Shown one piece after another: positions 17,689 through 26,035 of a stretch of DNA of 64,000 nt. The DNA lies in assembly GCF_000317535.1 (NCBI RefSeq), contig NC_019757.1:1277001-1341000 (forward strand). The letters run 5' to 3'. Origin of the DNA: Cylindrospermum stagnale PCC 7417 (GTDB lineage Bacteria > Cyanobacteriota > Cyanobacteriia > Cyanobacteriales > Nostocaceae). Numbering within the stretch: the stretch's first letter is position 1; each line of letters starts with the position of its first letter. Position numbers and translations under genes: made by a program. The notes beneath the pieces are model-generated. The model ran no database searches and was not told the origin of the DNA. It saw only the letters and a list, made by a program, of their open reading frames with translations.

Positions 17689-18069
17689 AACTAATAAAAG
17701 TTGTCCTTGTTAAAATTACGCGTGTGAGCAATTTTCCCCCGTCCGAGAATTTCGGGGATTCATCCGTGAATGTGGGATTTTTCCTTTGTCCGTGTCATGC
17801 CAAACTGGAAACTGCTACTCGTGACGGCTATGATTTACCAGTCGTTGGGTATTCGCAGTTTTAGTGCTAATTTCCCACTGCGCCGGAGTTCTACTGGATT
17901 CGCCACGCATCAATGCAACCACGGTTGTTTTTACTCGATTTTCACCTTTTATTGTACAAGATCCGCGCCAGCTTCCCTCAACGGAAGCTACTGCCTTTCA
18001 TTCCCGAACTGAACGACTTAGCGGCGGGTAGTTGACTACATAGAAGCATTCAGGCTAATTTTCCCTAAC
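17689..18069. other. Divergent lysA-rimI intergenic region
   Basis: 381 bases holding the two divergent promoters. A GC-rich hairpin (CCCCG with CGGGG) lies near 17740-17760. The open frame 17770-18012 has no recognisable protein and is not called. The length and unusual base composition for an intergenic region could hide a leader or small RNA, but nothing specific can be named. Confidence 0.35.
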
Positions 18070-18636
18070 TTGAAAATAACTGTGAGTCTATCAAATTTAA
18101 AAATTCAATTTTTGACCCTAGAGCATTTGACCCAATTGCTGGAACTGGATCAAGCCTGTTTTGGCGGTTTGTGGTCGCTAGCAGGCTACCAAAGAGAGTT
18201 GGAGAGTCCTAACAGTCATTTGCTTGGTTTATTTTCCCCTCTCACCGGCTCCAGGCTGTTGGGAATGGGTTGCTTTTGGTCAATTTTAGAAGAGGCGCAC
18301 ATTACAATTTTGGCGGTTCATCCCCAATATCACCGTCAAGGCTTGGGTGCGGCTTTACTATATTCTCTGATGAAGACAGCGAGGAATCTTGGTTTGGAGC
18401 GAGCTACTCTTGAAGTCAGAGCATCCAACGCGGGGGCAATCTGTTTGTATGAAAAATTTGGCTTCAAAACGGCTGGGCGGCGACGGCGTTACTACCAAGA
18501 TAATAATGAAGATGCTCTGATTCTTTGGCGTTCAGATTTACAACAGCCAGAATTTGCCGCAACTTTGGCTCACTGGCATACCATAGTTAGCGATCGCGCG
18601 AGCGGGTGCTGTTGCCCAATCATCCCAAAAGGATAG
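18070..18636 (+). CDS. rimI: Ribosomal protein alanine N-acetyltransferase (GNAT)
   Basis: A 188-residue GNAT-fold acetyltransferase. The acetyl-CoA pyrophosphate loop is AVHPQYHRQGLGAALL (Q/RxxGxG/A), followed by ATLEVRASNAGAICLYEKFG, the characteristic RimI motif B region. RimI acetylates N-terminal residues, classically on ribosomal protein S18. The start is TTG at 18070; no nearer ATG gives the complete domain. It lies upstream of clpC. The last roughly 30 codons after RSDLQQPEF are not conserved-looking and run through a HIP1 site, so the natural C-terminus may be strain-specific. Confidence 0.85.
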   Translation: MKITVSLSNLKIQFLTLEHLTQLLELDQACFGGLWSLAGYQRELESPNSHLLGLFSPLTGSRLLGMGCFWSILEEAHITILAVHPQYHRQGLGAALLYSLMKTARNLGLERATLEVRASNAGAICLYEKFGFKTAGRRRRYYQDNNEDALILWRSDLQQPEFAATLAHWHTIVSDRASGCCCPIIPKG

Positions 18637-19149
18637 TTGCACCGTGCCAAAGGCACAGTGGAAGCTTGCTGGAGCAAGCCTCGGCAACATACGCACCATC
18701 GCTTCAGTCAGTCCTCTTGACAGTTGATTAATTAGTCATTGGTAAAAAACAACTGACAATTTATCTCCATTAATGTCAAAAGAATGTAATTTTTCGGTGC
18801 CGACTACAATCAGAATATATGATATTTAGTTTTTTTTATATAAAAATAACTAATAAGTTTTCTTTATTTCTTGACAATGACAAGGTATATATGATATTTA
18901 TCTATGTTTGGGATTAGATTAACAAATTCTCAGCCCTGGCGGTCTGTTATTTGTAATCAATGCCAAAAACGCTGGCAAAATCAACCTCCTCAGTAGAGTA
19001 GCCAGAAAAAAAGTAAAAAATAGTTAACAATTAACCGATCAACCTGAGTGATAGGTTTTGGATGTCTATAATCTTTATACAGGCATCCAAACTCTTGGCC
19101 TGTGCTAAAATCAGCATACCGGCACGACGCAGGTGATGGGAAAAATGCC
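18637..19149. other. clpC upstream region
   Basis: 513 bases. The first 80 have small hairpins (GTGCC AAAG GGCAC-like and GCTTGC with GCAAGC) of dispersed-repeat character. The remainder is strongly AT-rich and presumably contains the clpC promoter and a long leader. A possible start 16 codons upstream of the clpC ATG is rejected because ClpC proteins begin MFERFTEKA. No gene is seen. Confidence 0.5.
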
Positions 19150-21621
19150 ATGTTTGAACGCTTCACAGAAAAAGCCATTAAGGTAATCATGCTGGCCCAA
19201 GAAGAGGCCCGCCGTTTAGGTCACAACTTTGTCGGCACCGAACAGATCCTCTTGGGTCTGATTGGTGAAGGCACTGGAGTGGCAGCCAAGGTGCTGAAAT
19301 CGATGGGCGTCAATCTCAAAGATGCCCGAATTGAAGTTGAAAAAATTATAGGTCGAGGCTCTGGCTTTGTGGCCGTGGAAATTCCGTTTACGCCACGGGC
19401 AAAGCGAGTTCTAGAACTATCCTTGGAAGAAGCACGCCAACTGGGGCATAACTACATTGGCACCGAGCATCTGCTGTTGGGCCTAATCCGAGAAGGGGAA
19501 GGTGTAGCAGCCAGGGTGCTAGAAAACCTCGGTGTAGATCTATCTAAGGTCAGAACCCAAGTAATCCGCATGTTGGGAGAAACTGCCGAAGTTTCACCAG
19601 GAGGCCCATCCGGTCGCACAAAAACCCCGACCTTGGATGAATTCGGCTCTAACCTGACCCAAATGGCGGTGGATAACAAGCTCGACCCTGTGGTGGGAAG
19701 GGCTAAAGAAATTGAGCGGGTGATTCAAATTTTGGGTCGCCGGACTAAAAATAATCCAGTGTTGATTGGCGAACCAGGAGTTGGTAAAACGGCGATCGCT
19801 GAAGGTTTAGCGTCACGCATTGCTAACAAAGATGTCCCCGACATCCTGGAAGATAAGCGCGTGGTGACGCTGGATATCGGCTTGCTGGTTGCAGGCACCA
19901 AGTACCGGGGTGAATTTGAAGAACGTCTGAAGAAAATCATGGATGAAATCCGCTCTGCGGGTAATGTCATCCTCGTGATAGACGAAGTTCACACCCTAAT
20001 TGGTGCAGGTGCAGCAGAAGGTGCCATTGATGCGGCAAATATCCTCAAACCAGCTTTGGCTAGAGGTGAATTGCAGTGCATCGGCGCGACAACCTTAGAT
20101 GAGTACCGCAAGCACATTGAGCGGGATGCAGCTTTGGAACGTCGCTTCCAACCAGTAATGGTAGGTGAGCCATCAGTGGCTGAAACCATTGAAATCTTAT
20201 TTGGACTGCGGGAACGCTACGAGCAACATCACAAGCTGAAAATCTCCGATGAAGCATTGGAGGCAGCAGCGAAGTTGTCTGATCGTTATATTAGCGATCG
20301 CTTCCTCCCGGATAAAGCAATCGACTTGATTGATGAAGCCGGTTCGCGGGTACGCTTGATTAACTCCCAACTGCCACCAGCAGCTAAAGAGTTAGATAAA
20401 GAACTGCGGCAAATCTTAAAAGAAAAAGATGATGCAGTGCGCTCCCAAGACTTCGACCGAGCCGGGGAATTGCGCGATCGCGAAATGGAAATCAAAGCCG
20501 AAATTCGGGCGATCGCCCAAAGCAAGACCAATGCTAGCGGTGGTGATGGTTTAGAACCAGTCGTCACCGAAGAAGACATTGCTCACATTGTGGCTTCCTG
20601 GACAGGAGTACCGGTGAACAAACTCACCGAATCCGAATCCGAAAAGCTGCTGCACATGGAAGACACCTTGCACCAGCGGCTCATCGGTCAAGACGATGCA
20701 GTGAAGGCAGTTTCACGGGCAATTCGTCGCGCGCGTGTCGGTTTGAAAAACCCCAATCGACCAATCGCCAGCTTTGTCTTCTCCGGGCCCACCGGCGTAG
20801 GTAAAACCGAATTGGCGAAATCCTTAGCCTCATACTTCTTCGGATCTGAAGAAGCCATGATTCGCTTGGATATGTCGGAATATATGGAGCGTCACACCGT
20901 CAGTAAACTGATTGGTTCACCTCCTGGCTATGTTGGTTACAACGAAGGTGGTCAGCTGACCGAAGCCGTGCGGCGGCGTCCTTACACCGTGGTGCTATTC
21001 GACGAAATCGAAAAAGCGCACCCCGATGTATTCAATATGCTGCTGCAAATTTTGGAAGACGGTCGGTTAACAGATGCTAAAGGACGCACGGTGGACTTTA
21101 AAAACACCTTGCTGATTTTAACTTCCAATATTGGTTCTAAAGTAATTGAAAAAGGCGGCAGCGGTATCGGTTTCGAGTTCGCTGACGATGTCACCGAATC
21201 AGCCTACAACCGCATTCGCTCTTTAGTGAACGAAGAACTCAAGCAATACTTCCGTCCTGAATTCCTCAACCGACTAGATGAAATTATCGTCTTCCGTCAG
21301 TTGAGCAAGCCTGAAGTTACACAAATTGCTGAAATCATGCTCAAAGAAGTGTTCGGTCGTCTAACTGAAAAGGGTATCACCTTAGAAGTCACCGACCGCT
21401 TCAAAGACCGCCTCATCGATGAAGGTTACAGCCCCAGCTATGGTGCCAGACCTTTACGGCGGGCAATTATGCGCTTGTTAGAAGATAGCTTGGCGGAAGA
21501 AATTCTGTCAGGACGCATCAAGGATGGCGATATCGCTACCGTTGATGTCGATGAAACCGGCACTGTCCGCGTTTCTTCTGAAAAGCGTCGTGAATTGTTG
21601 CCTCAAGGTGTTGAGTCGTAG
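19150..21621 (+). CDS. clpC: ATP-dependent Clp protease ATPase subunit ClpC
   Basis: An 823-residue Hsp100 unfoldase that feeds substrates to ClpP-type proteases. It has two N-terminal Clp repeats ([20 protein letters not shown], then [20 protein letters not shown]) and a first AAA module with Walker [14 protein letters not shown]-type middle domain follows ([20 protein letters not shown]), then a second AAA module with GPTGVGKTE and sensor regions. The VGF-like loop that contacts ClpP is present as GSGIGFEF. The length is exactly that of cyanobacterial ClpC. It is essential in cyanobacteria studied so far. A strong terminator follows. Confidence 0.97.
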   Translation: MFERFTEKAIKVIMLAQEEARRLGHNFVGTEQILLGLIGEGTGVAAKVLKSMGVNLKDARIEVEKIIGRGSGFVAVEIPFTPRAKRVLELSLEEARQLGHNYIGTEHLLLGLIREGEGVAARVLENLGVDLSKVRTQVIRMLGETAEVSPGGPSGRTKTPTLDEFGSNLTQMAVDNKLDPVVGRAKEIERVIQILGRRTKNNPVLIGEPGVGKTAIAEGLASRIANKDVPDILEDKRVVTLDIGLLVAGTKYRGEFEERLKKIMDEIRSAGNVILVIDEVHTLIGAGAAEGAIDAANILKPALARGELQCIGATTLDEYRKHIERDAALERRFQPVMVGEPSVAETIEILFGLRERYEQHHKLKISDEALEAAAKLSDRYISDRFLPDKAIDLIDEAGSRVRLINSQLPPAAKELDKELRQILKEKDDAVRSQDFDRAGELRDREMEIKAEIRAIAQSKTNASGGDGLEPVVTEEDIAHIVASWTGVPVNKLTESESEKLLHMEDTLHQRLIGQDDAVKAVSRAIRRARVGLKNPNRPIASFVFSGPTGVGKTELAKSLASYFFGSEEAMIRLDMSEYMERHTVSKLIGSPPGYVGYNEGGQLTEAVRRRPYTVVLFDEIEKAHPDVFNMLLQILEDGRLTDAKGRTVDFKNTLLILTSNIGSKVIEKGGSGIGFEFADDVTESAYNRIRSLVNEELKQYFRPEFLNRLDEIIVFRQLSKPEVTQIAEIMLKEVFGRLTEKGITLEVTDRFKDRLIDEGYSPSYGARPLRRAIMRLLEDSLAEEILSGRIKDGDIATVDVDETGTVRVSSEKRRELLPQGVES

Positions 21622-21647
21622 TTAGGAATTTGTAAAAGTTAAATAAG

Positions 21648-21680
21648 CGGTAGAGGATTTCGGTTCTCTACCGTTTTTTT
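21648..21680 (+). terminator. Rho-independent terminator after clpC
   Basis: Perfect 8-bp stem CGGTAGAG / CTCTACCG with a 10-base loop, followed directly by a run of seven T. It lies 26 bases past the clpC stop codon. Confidence 0.9.
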
Positions 21681-21725
21681 GTCTCACGCAGAGGCGCAGA
21701 GGCGCAGAGAGGAGGAGTAGAGGTC

Positions 21726-21902
21726 ATTCCTACACCAGAGCAAAAAACACAGTTATTTATCCTGTCCTGTTGGCTAACTAAACTATATTTACCTATAAAC
21801 CTGGTTCGAGTTGATAAACGCACAGGTAATGTGTTTATCCTCGCGGGTGAAGAGAATATGATAGAAATATATCCTAATGGTAAATGGAGGTATGTGGTAT
21901 GA
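21726..21902 (+). CDS. Small protein resembling DUF6888, apparent ATT start
   Basis: 58 residues: IPTPEQKTQLFILSCWLTKL, then PINLVRVDKRTGNVFILAGE and IEIYPNGKWRYVV. This resembles a small cyanobacterial family I recall as DUF6888, usually found directly before a DUF6887-like gene, as here. The frame has no ATG, GTG or TTG. An ATT occupies the expected start, preceded at good distance by GGAGGAG. The end overlaps the next gene by 4 bases (ATGA), supporting real coding. Either ATT is used, or the start has been lost through spread of the CGCAGAGG repeat just upstream. A toxin-antitoxin-like role is only a guess from the pairing. Confidence 0.55.
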   Translation: MPTPEQKTQLFILSCWLTKLYLPINLVRVDKRTGNVFILAGEENMIEIYPNGKWRYVV

Positions 21903-22123
21903 GTCAGCCTAACTTCCAAGGTATGAGTACAAAAGAATTACGTGCTTATGTTTTATCTCATCGGGATGACCAAGAGGCATTTTACACTTATGTAGATAAA
22001 TTGAAGGCTGAGGCAAATTGGGTAGAAATGCCACCATCAGAATCTGTTGATGATTTGAAGAATTATCCTGAATTTTTGCAGAGTCTTAGTAATGGTAAAA
22101 AATTACTTGAAAGTGAAGAATAA
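21899..22123 (+). CDS. Small protein resembling DUF6887
   Basis: A 74-residue protein beginning MSQPNFQGMSTKELRAYVLS, followed by HRDDQEAFYTYVDKL and NYPEFLQSL. It matches my memory of the cyanobacterial DUF6887 family, partner of DUF6888. ATG 21899 is chosen: GGAG lies just upstream and the codon overlaps the stop of the preceding gene. It is acidic and probably helical. The function is unknown; a paired regulatory or antitoxin-like role is inferred from the coupled gene order. Confidence 0.65.
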   Translation: MSQPNFQGMSTKELRAYVLSHRDDQEAFYTYVDKLKAEANWVEMPPSESVDDLKNYPEFLQSLSNGKKLLESEE

Positions 22124-22135
22124 GGGGGGTTAATT

Positions 22136-22453
22136 ATGACTAATACAAAACCTGTGCGTCGTCGTCAACTAGGGAGAATCTTTCCAGAATTTACAATACC
22201 ACCCGAAGAATTAGCTAGACGGGAAGCTGAAAAAAATGCTCGTGGACAAAAAGCACGTGTTATTTTTGATCAAGTTTGTCCGCAATTAATAGATGAACAT
22301 TACAATTGGTTTATTGTGATTGAACCAAACGGTGGTGACTATTTTATTGATCCTGATGAAAATGCTGCTGACAAAAAAGCGCGTGAAAAATATCCTACTG
22401 GTTGGCTTGTTACATTCCGTCTCAATGAAACAGGTGCTTGTGGACGGATATGA
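22136..22453 (+). CDS. Hypothetical small protein with an IDxxxGDYxID-like core
   Basis: A 105-residue protein with a basic N-terminus (TNTKPVRRRQLGRIFPEF), a charged helix, and a C-terminal core WFIVIEPNGGDYFIDPDENA then GWLVTFRLNETGACGRI. The core has the same order as the first protein of the pair at 25766 (MVIIDIETGEYAVDKI, then YGIRIGYKFA). That suggests the class of small cyanobacterial proteins that accompany retropepsin-like proteases. It starts 12 bases after the DUF6887-like gene with a GGGGG-containing ribosome site. No protease follows here; the next genes are convergent. No function is assigned. Confidence 0.6.
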   Translation: MTNTKPVRRRQLGRIFPEFTIPPEELARREAEKNARGQKARVIFDQVCPQLIDEHYNWFIVIEPNGGDYFIDPDENAADKKAREKYPTGWLVTFRLNETGACGRI

Positions 22454-22465
22454 TTTTTAATATTT

Positions 22466-23344
22466 TTAGTTTAGGTGATTGCCTATTTCTTGAATAAACC
22501 AATTCATTGTATACTTTATTTTTTGATAATCTTGTTGTTCAAAAAAAGCTTTAAGTTCATTGAGAGGCTGATCATTATCTAGATCATATTCAAAATTACC
22601 TAACCTATGTCTCAATATTGAATAATTAGTTGAAATATAGTTGATAACCAGTTGACTATTAAAGTAGGTATCTTTTAAGTTAAACAGTTGAATATATGCA
22701 TATCCCTCTTCAAGTCTGCCGCGAATGCTCACTCCGTTTTTATAAAGTACAAATTCAGAGAAGATACCTTGTATTTCTTCTTTAGAAATATTATTTTTTA
22801 GTTTTTGCAGTTTTATTTTTATAGATTTACCTTTAAGATCGACCCTTTCTGCTAGTGATTTACCATTATAATCTGTATGACTTGCAATATCCCTGATATC
22901 CATAATATGGGTAATCGTTTTATATTCTTTATCTTTATATTTAGATTTTTTAAAATTTTCTTCCCCACCCCTTACAAGGTAAAAAAAATCTTGTAACCTC
23001 CGTATTTTTGTATAATTGTTATCTTGAATATTGTTATAACCATATTTTTGTATTATAAATGTATTAACCAAAATTTCTATTTGCAGATATATTTTTCGGC
23101 AATATTCTACAAAATTATTATTCATAATATCATTCAATGATTGTTGATTATATTCTTCAAGTATTTTTTTGAGTTCCTCATTTTCTAATATATTTAGCCA
23201 TTCATAAATTGAATAATCAATCAACTGTATTTTATTAGAATCTAGTTTAATTTCTTCCCTGGATAATTTTTCTATATATAGAGAAATACTTTGCAAATTA
23301 AAATTTATTTGTTCTAGTATTTTTTGCTGTACTGTATCCATCAA
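22466..23344 (-). CDS. Retron-associated protein with HEPN-like RxxxxH motif
   Basis: A 292-residue, strongly helical, Lys/Asn/Ile-rich protein encoded directly after the retron reverse transcriptase; the stop of one abuts the start of the other. No family was recognised with certainty. A segment IMDIRDIASHTDYNG contains Arg151-x4-His156, the catalytic pattern of HEPN ribonucleases, set between predicted helices as in HEPN domains. Retrons are anti-phage modules in which a reverse transcriptase with its RNA-DNA hybrid restrains a toxic effector. Position therefore suggests this is the effector, acting on RNA if the HEPN reading is right. It is markedly AT-rich compared with core genes, consistent with transfer. 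A different helical effector cannot be excluded. Confidence 0.55.
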   Translation of the reverse strand: MMDTVQQKILEQINFNLQSISLYIEKLSREEIKLDSNKIQLIDYSIYEWLNILENEELKKILEEYNQQSLNDIMNNNFVEYCRKIYLQIEILVNTFIIQKYGYNNIQDNNYTKIRRLQDFFYLVRGGEENFKKSKYKDKEYKTITHIMDIRDIASHTDYNGKSLAERVDLKGKSIKIKLQKLKNNISKEEIQGIFSEFVLYKNGVSIRGRLEEGYAYIQLFNLKDTYFNSQLVINYISTNYSILRHRLGNFEYDLDNDQPLNELKAFFEQQDYQKIKYTMNWFIQEIGNHLN

Positions 23345-24433
23345 TTAATCCTCGCGTATTTTGTTACTAATTGATAATTTTGTTAATATTTTATATTGGT
23401 TACTATATTTTTGATAAATAAAATCATTTTTTCCTTTAACAATACCTATAAACTCTATTTTTCCCCTCAATATCTGCTGAAATTTGAGGTCTTTTTTTAT
23501 AGGTAATCTTGATTTAAATAAATATTTCTCAAAATATTCATTTTCCGCAGCCTCAAGCCCAAATTTAGCCCAAGCATAAAGCATAGCGCGAACTTGACGC
23601 ACATATTTTCGGTCAACATTAGGAAAAAGATTAGTTGTTAATCCTGTTACTTCCTGATGGTTTCCTTTTACTTGCAGTCTATTTTTTTGCTGATTTACTT
23701 CAAATCCGTTCTCATTAATGACTGCTGTTAACCGATTACCAATAACAATTTTTTTGCATTCTTCTTCAGCTACAATATATGCTAACTCTTCTGGAAATTT
23801 AGGTAAAGTTGTTGAAAAAGTCATATCATCAGCATATCTTGTATAAGTAGCTTTACAATCTTTAGCCAATCTTTGCAATTGACTATCCATCTTGGCACAA
23901 ATCATATTAGTAATTATTGGTGAAGTTGGTGCGCCTTGAGGTAACTGATTGTTATGACAACAAATTTGTGCTAAAACTGTGGCTACGTCTGGATGTAAAT
24001 TATAGGGTTTAGCCATAAACATACCCCGCACCCGACCGAAATTAACAGAAGGGAAAAAATCTTTGATATCAAGATTGAGAACATAGCGTTTTTTAGCATG
24101 AGCTTGAGCATTGCTAACAATATTTTTACCACTCACAAAACCATGTACTGATGGCTTTGTTTGATATACAGCTTGTAAAACTTGATTAAGTTTTCTTTGA
24201 ATAAGTTTGAGAGCCGTTATGGGAGTTGATATTTGACGAATACCACCAGATTTTTTTGGTATGTCAAAAGTTTTATAACGCTTTTCAGGTTCAACAAGAT
24301 ATATGTGATAAACAAGACGACGATAGGAAATCCCTAAAAGGTGGGCTATATCTATTGGTTTTGTGAGAGAGTAAAATCTCTCCCGCAAAGTTTCGGGACT
24401 ATCTGTGAGAATTAAATGGGAGTCTTTTTGCAC
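23345..24433 (-). CDS. Retron-type reverse transcriptase
   Basis: A 362-residue reverse transcriptase. Motifs in order: basic RT1 region (IPKKSGGIRQISTP), the retron-specific NAxxH motif (NAQAH, 108-112), catalytic Asp in VLNLDIKDFFPSV (Asp122), QGAPTSPIITN (166-176), YTRYADDMTF with the YADD box (200-203), and the VTG motif (262-264) that marks the retron Y region. No maturase or endonuclease domain is present, so this is not a group II intron protein. The start is GTG 24433 with GGAGAAA before it. A candidate msr-msd RNA with a 14-bp terminal stem lies just upstream, and a putative effector follows. The enzyme is expected to make branched multicopy single-stranded DNA. Confidence 0.88.
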   Translation of the reverse strand: MQKDSHLILTDSPETLRERFYSLTKPIDIAHLLGISYRRLVYHIYLVEPEKRYKTFDIPKKSGGIRQISTPITALKLIQRKLNQVLQAVYQTKPSVHGFVSGKNIVSNAQAHAKKRYVLNLDIKDFFPSVNFGRVRGMFMAKPYNLHPDVATVLAQICCHNNQLPQGAPTSPIITNMICAKMDSQLQRLAKDCKATYTRYADDMTFSTTLPKFPEELAYIVAEEECKKIVIGNRLTAVINENGFEVNQQKNRLQVKGNHQEVTGLTTNLFPNVDRKYVRQVRAMLYAWAKFGLEAAENEYFEKYLFKSRLPIKKDLKFQQILRGKIEFIGIVKGKNDFIYQKYSNQYKILTKLSISNKIRED

Positions 24434-24461
24434 TTTCTCCGTAATGGATAATTAAGAAAAA

Positions 24462-24601
24462 ATATCACTCGCGGGTGTATTCTCGCTTACTCGGAAAAGG
24501 AAAAGCAATTAAACGCGCTAGGCGCGTCGTTAAAACTAACCGTCAAATACACCGTCGCAGGATCAACAACGGAAATCAATACTTATTCCCGCAAGTGATA
24601 T
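24462..24601 (-). ncRNA. Candidate retron msr-msd RNA
   Basis: On the RT strand, 28 bases before the RT start codon, the segment begins ATATCACTTGCGGG and ends CCCGCGAGTGATAT. These pair over 14 bp with one G-U, as expected of the retron a1/a2 stem. Next to a2 lies a 6-bp stem closing positions 24476-24551 (TGTATT with AATACA), a plausible msd. It encloses a hairpin CGCGC-CTA-GCGCG (24514-24526). Between a1 and msd lies a hairpin CCGTTG / CGACGG (24552-24572), a plausible msr stem. The order a1-msr-msd-a2 and the location match known retrons. The branching guanosine was not identified. Confidence 0.7.
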
Positions 24602-24710
24602 AGGTGGCTTGTCTCAGGAATCATCGATAATTGATGATTTAGATTTACCAGTAAACTACTTTACAGACTAACAAACTCAAAGTATACCGTAAAAATGCTG
24701 AGATTTAGGG

Positions 24711-24747
24711 TAGATTAGGTTGAGCGAGAGCGAAACCCAATCTTACA
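24711..24747. repeat. Dispersed AGGTTG...AACCCAAT palindromic repeat
   Basis: An imperfect inverted repeat (GATTAGGTTGAGCG and its inverse AAACCCAATC). It is one member of a family also seen at 25468-25670 and, as a half-copy, near 11005-11020. It marks the edge between the retron and the toxin-antitoxin-like pair. Confidence 0.55.
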
Positions 24748-24799
24748 TATAGCTAAAATGTTAGATAGATGAGATAAGCAATAACAGGTATTTCTAGTT

Positions 24800-25006
24800 A
24801 TGTCTTTCAGTGATGTAGTTGAAGCAATCAAAAGCCTTTCCACGGAAGAGAAACAACAAATTCAACTGCTATTGCAGCAGTATCTCCGAGAAGAACGCCG
24901 TGAAGAGATATATGAAAACTTTCAAGCGGCGAAAGTAGAACAACAAAAAGGTGAACTCAAGTTTTCTTCCAATATTGATGAACTGAAACAAATGATAGAA
25001 GAGTGA
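24800..25006 (+). CDS. Small antitoxin-like protein
   Basis: 68 residues, entirely helical and charged: MSFSDVVEAIKSLSTEEKQQ, then a Gln/Glu/Arg-rich helix and the end SSNIDELKQMIEE. It is located directly before a RelE/YafQ-like toxin frame, with its TGA overlapping the toxin ATG (TGATG), the classic order of an antitoxin. This type of short cyanobacterial antitoxin has no standard name that I can give. Its toxin partner is frameshifted. Confidence 0.7.
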   Translation: MSFSDVVEAIKSLSTEEKQQIQLLLQQYLREERREEIYENFQAAKVEQQKGELKFSSNIDELKQMIEE

Positions 25007-25274
25007 TGGTAGAAGTAAGTTTCAGTTCATCATTCAAACGTGCTTTTAAAAAGTGATTCAAGTAAATGTAGATTTAGAAGCGCGGTTTTGGCAAAAATTA
25101 GAGCAGTTTACAGCAGATCCTTTTGAGAAGAGTTTGAGAACTCACAAACTGTCAGGGAAACTTAAAGATTTTTGGAGTTTCAGCATTGATTATGATGCGA
25201 GGGTGCTGTTTTACTTCACTGATAATGTAAATGCTGTCTTTGTAGATATTGGCAGCCATGATGAAGTTTATTAG
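25006..25274 (+). pseudogene. RelE/YafQ-type toxin with a frameshift in an A tract
   Basis: The ATG at 25006 starts MVEVSFSSSFKRAFKK and meets TGA at 25054. The rest of the toxin continues in the next frame from 25053: IQVNVDLEARFWQKLEQFT, THKLSGKLKDFWSFSIDYDA and VFVDIGSHDEVY, a RelE/YafQ-type mRNA interferase ending. Adding one A to the AAAAA tract at 25048-25052 would fuse both parts. The break may be a true inactivating mutation, slippage-based phase variation, or a sequencing error. It is coupled to the upstream antitoxin-like gene. Confidence 0.7.
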
Positions 25275-25358
25275 ATAAAATCTATGAATAAAGAGAATAC
25301 GCAGCTAGAAACAATATAAATACCTGTAAAATTCAAGCATATCAGCCGTCGTGAGTTT

Positions 25359-25457
25359 ATGAAGTTGCCCTTAGAAGAACGACGACGCATATTAGCAGAA
25401 CAAGCTGAATTAATGTTGCCACATTATCAAGAAGATAATGAATGGCAAGAATTATAG
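25359..25457 (+). pseudogene. Remnant of a small antitoxin-like gene
   Basis: In one frame the DNA reads KFKHISRREFMKLPLEERRR then LAEQAELMLPHYQEDNEWQE and stops at 25457. The style (MKLPLEERRRILAEQAE) is common to C-terminal parts of small cyanobacterial antitoxin-like proteins. The 5' part is missing: upstream of KFKHI there is an in-frame TAA and no start. The listed interval starts at the only internal ATG (33 codons). No toxin follows; a MITE-like repeat does. Confidence 0.4.
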
Positions 25458-25467
25458 ACAGTTAGTG

Positions 25468-25670
25468 GTAGGTTGGGTTAAACGAAGTGAAACCCAACAT
25501 ATATTCTGTTAAGTAGGTAGACGGAGAAAAAACAAAATATATTTCGTTTTGCAAAATGGCTAAAACTAAACCAGAATAACGCATCAAGGCAACTTTACAT
25601 ATCGTTACACATTTTGGTTCTCTCACGTCCACCTACTTAGCGTTGGGTTTCGTTCCTCAACCCAACCTAC
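25468..25670. mobile_element. 203-bp MITE-like inverted-repeat element
   Basis: The ends are GTAGGTTGGGTT and AACCCAACCTAC, extending inward as imperfect inverse copies for about 31 bases with GAAACCCAAC. Nested inside is a second pair of inverse words, TAAGTAGGTAGACG near 25511 and CGTCCACCTACTTA near 25626. No gene is inside. This could be one element inserted in another, or a single folded repeat. With the remnant before it, it accounts for the 300-base gap between 25458 and 25765. Confidence 0.6.
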
Positions 25671-25765
25671 ATACTCAAAGATAAGCAAGGGTGCAAAATT
25701 CGCTTTCAAGCCATAACAGATAATCAAGTACAATTAATACACAGTCACCAGAAAGGATTAAGAAT

Positions 25766-26035
25766 GTGCAAGCCATTCTCTTAAGCCGCGAAGAAGTTGG
25801 AAGACGTGCCAGAGATTTATACGACAATGGCATTCGTCAGCAAGTAGAAACAGAAGAAAACATCGGTAAAATGGTAATTATCGATATAGAAACAGGTGAA
25901 TATGCAGTTGATAAAATAGGTTTAGAATCAGCGCGATATTTACGCCAGAAAAATCCCTTTGCGCGACTATATGGTATTCGCATTGGCTATAAATTTGCTG
26001 TTTCTTTCAATGGCTATCTGGAGCGTGATTCTTAG
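25766..26035 (+). CDS. Small partner protein of a retropepsin-like protease
   Basis: An 89-residue protein. An N-terminal helix (LLSREEVGRRARDLYDNGIR) is followed by a compact beta core (KMVIIDIETGEYAVDKIGLE, then NPFARLYGIRIGYKFAVSFN). The start is GTG 25766 with GAAAGGA upstream. Its TAG overlaps the GTG start of the next gene, a predicted aspartic protease, by one base, so the two are co-translated. Such pairs recur in cyanobacteria; a role as substrate, inhibitor or antitoxin-like partner is inference only. Confidence 0.65.
   Translation: MQAILLSREEVGRRARDLYDNGIRQQVETEENIGKMVIIDIETGEYAVDKIGLESARYLRQKNPFARLYGIRIGYKFAVSFNGYLERDS

Noticed and set aside
17770-18012. 80-codon open frame between lysA and rimI
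   Set aside because: No family resemblance, irregular composition, and it occupies the divergent promoter region.
23345-24433. Group II intron-encoded protein
   Set aside because: No maturase or HNH domain and no intron RNA domains around it; NAxxH, VTG and a short length point to a retron.
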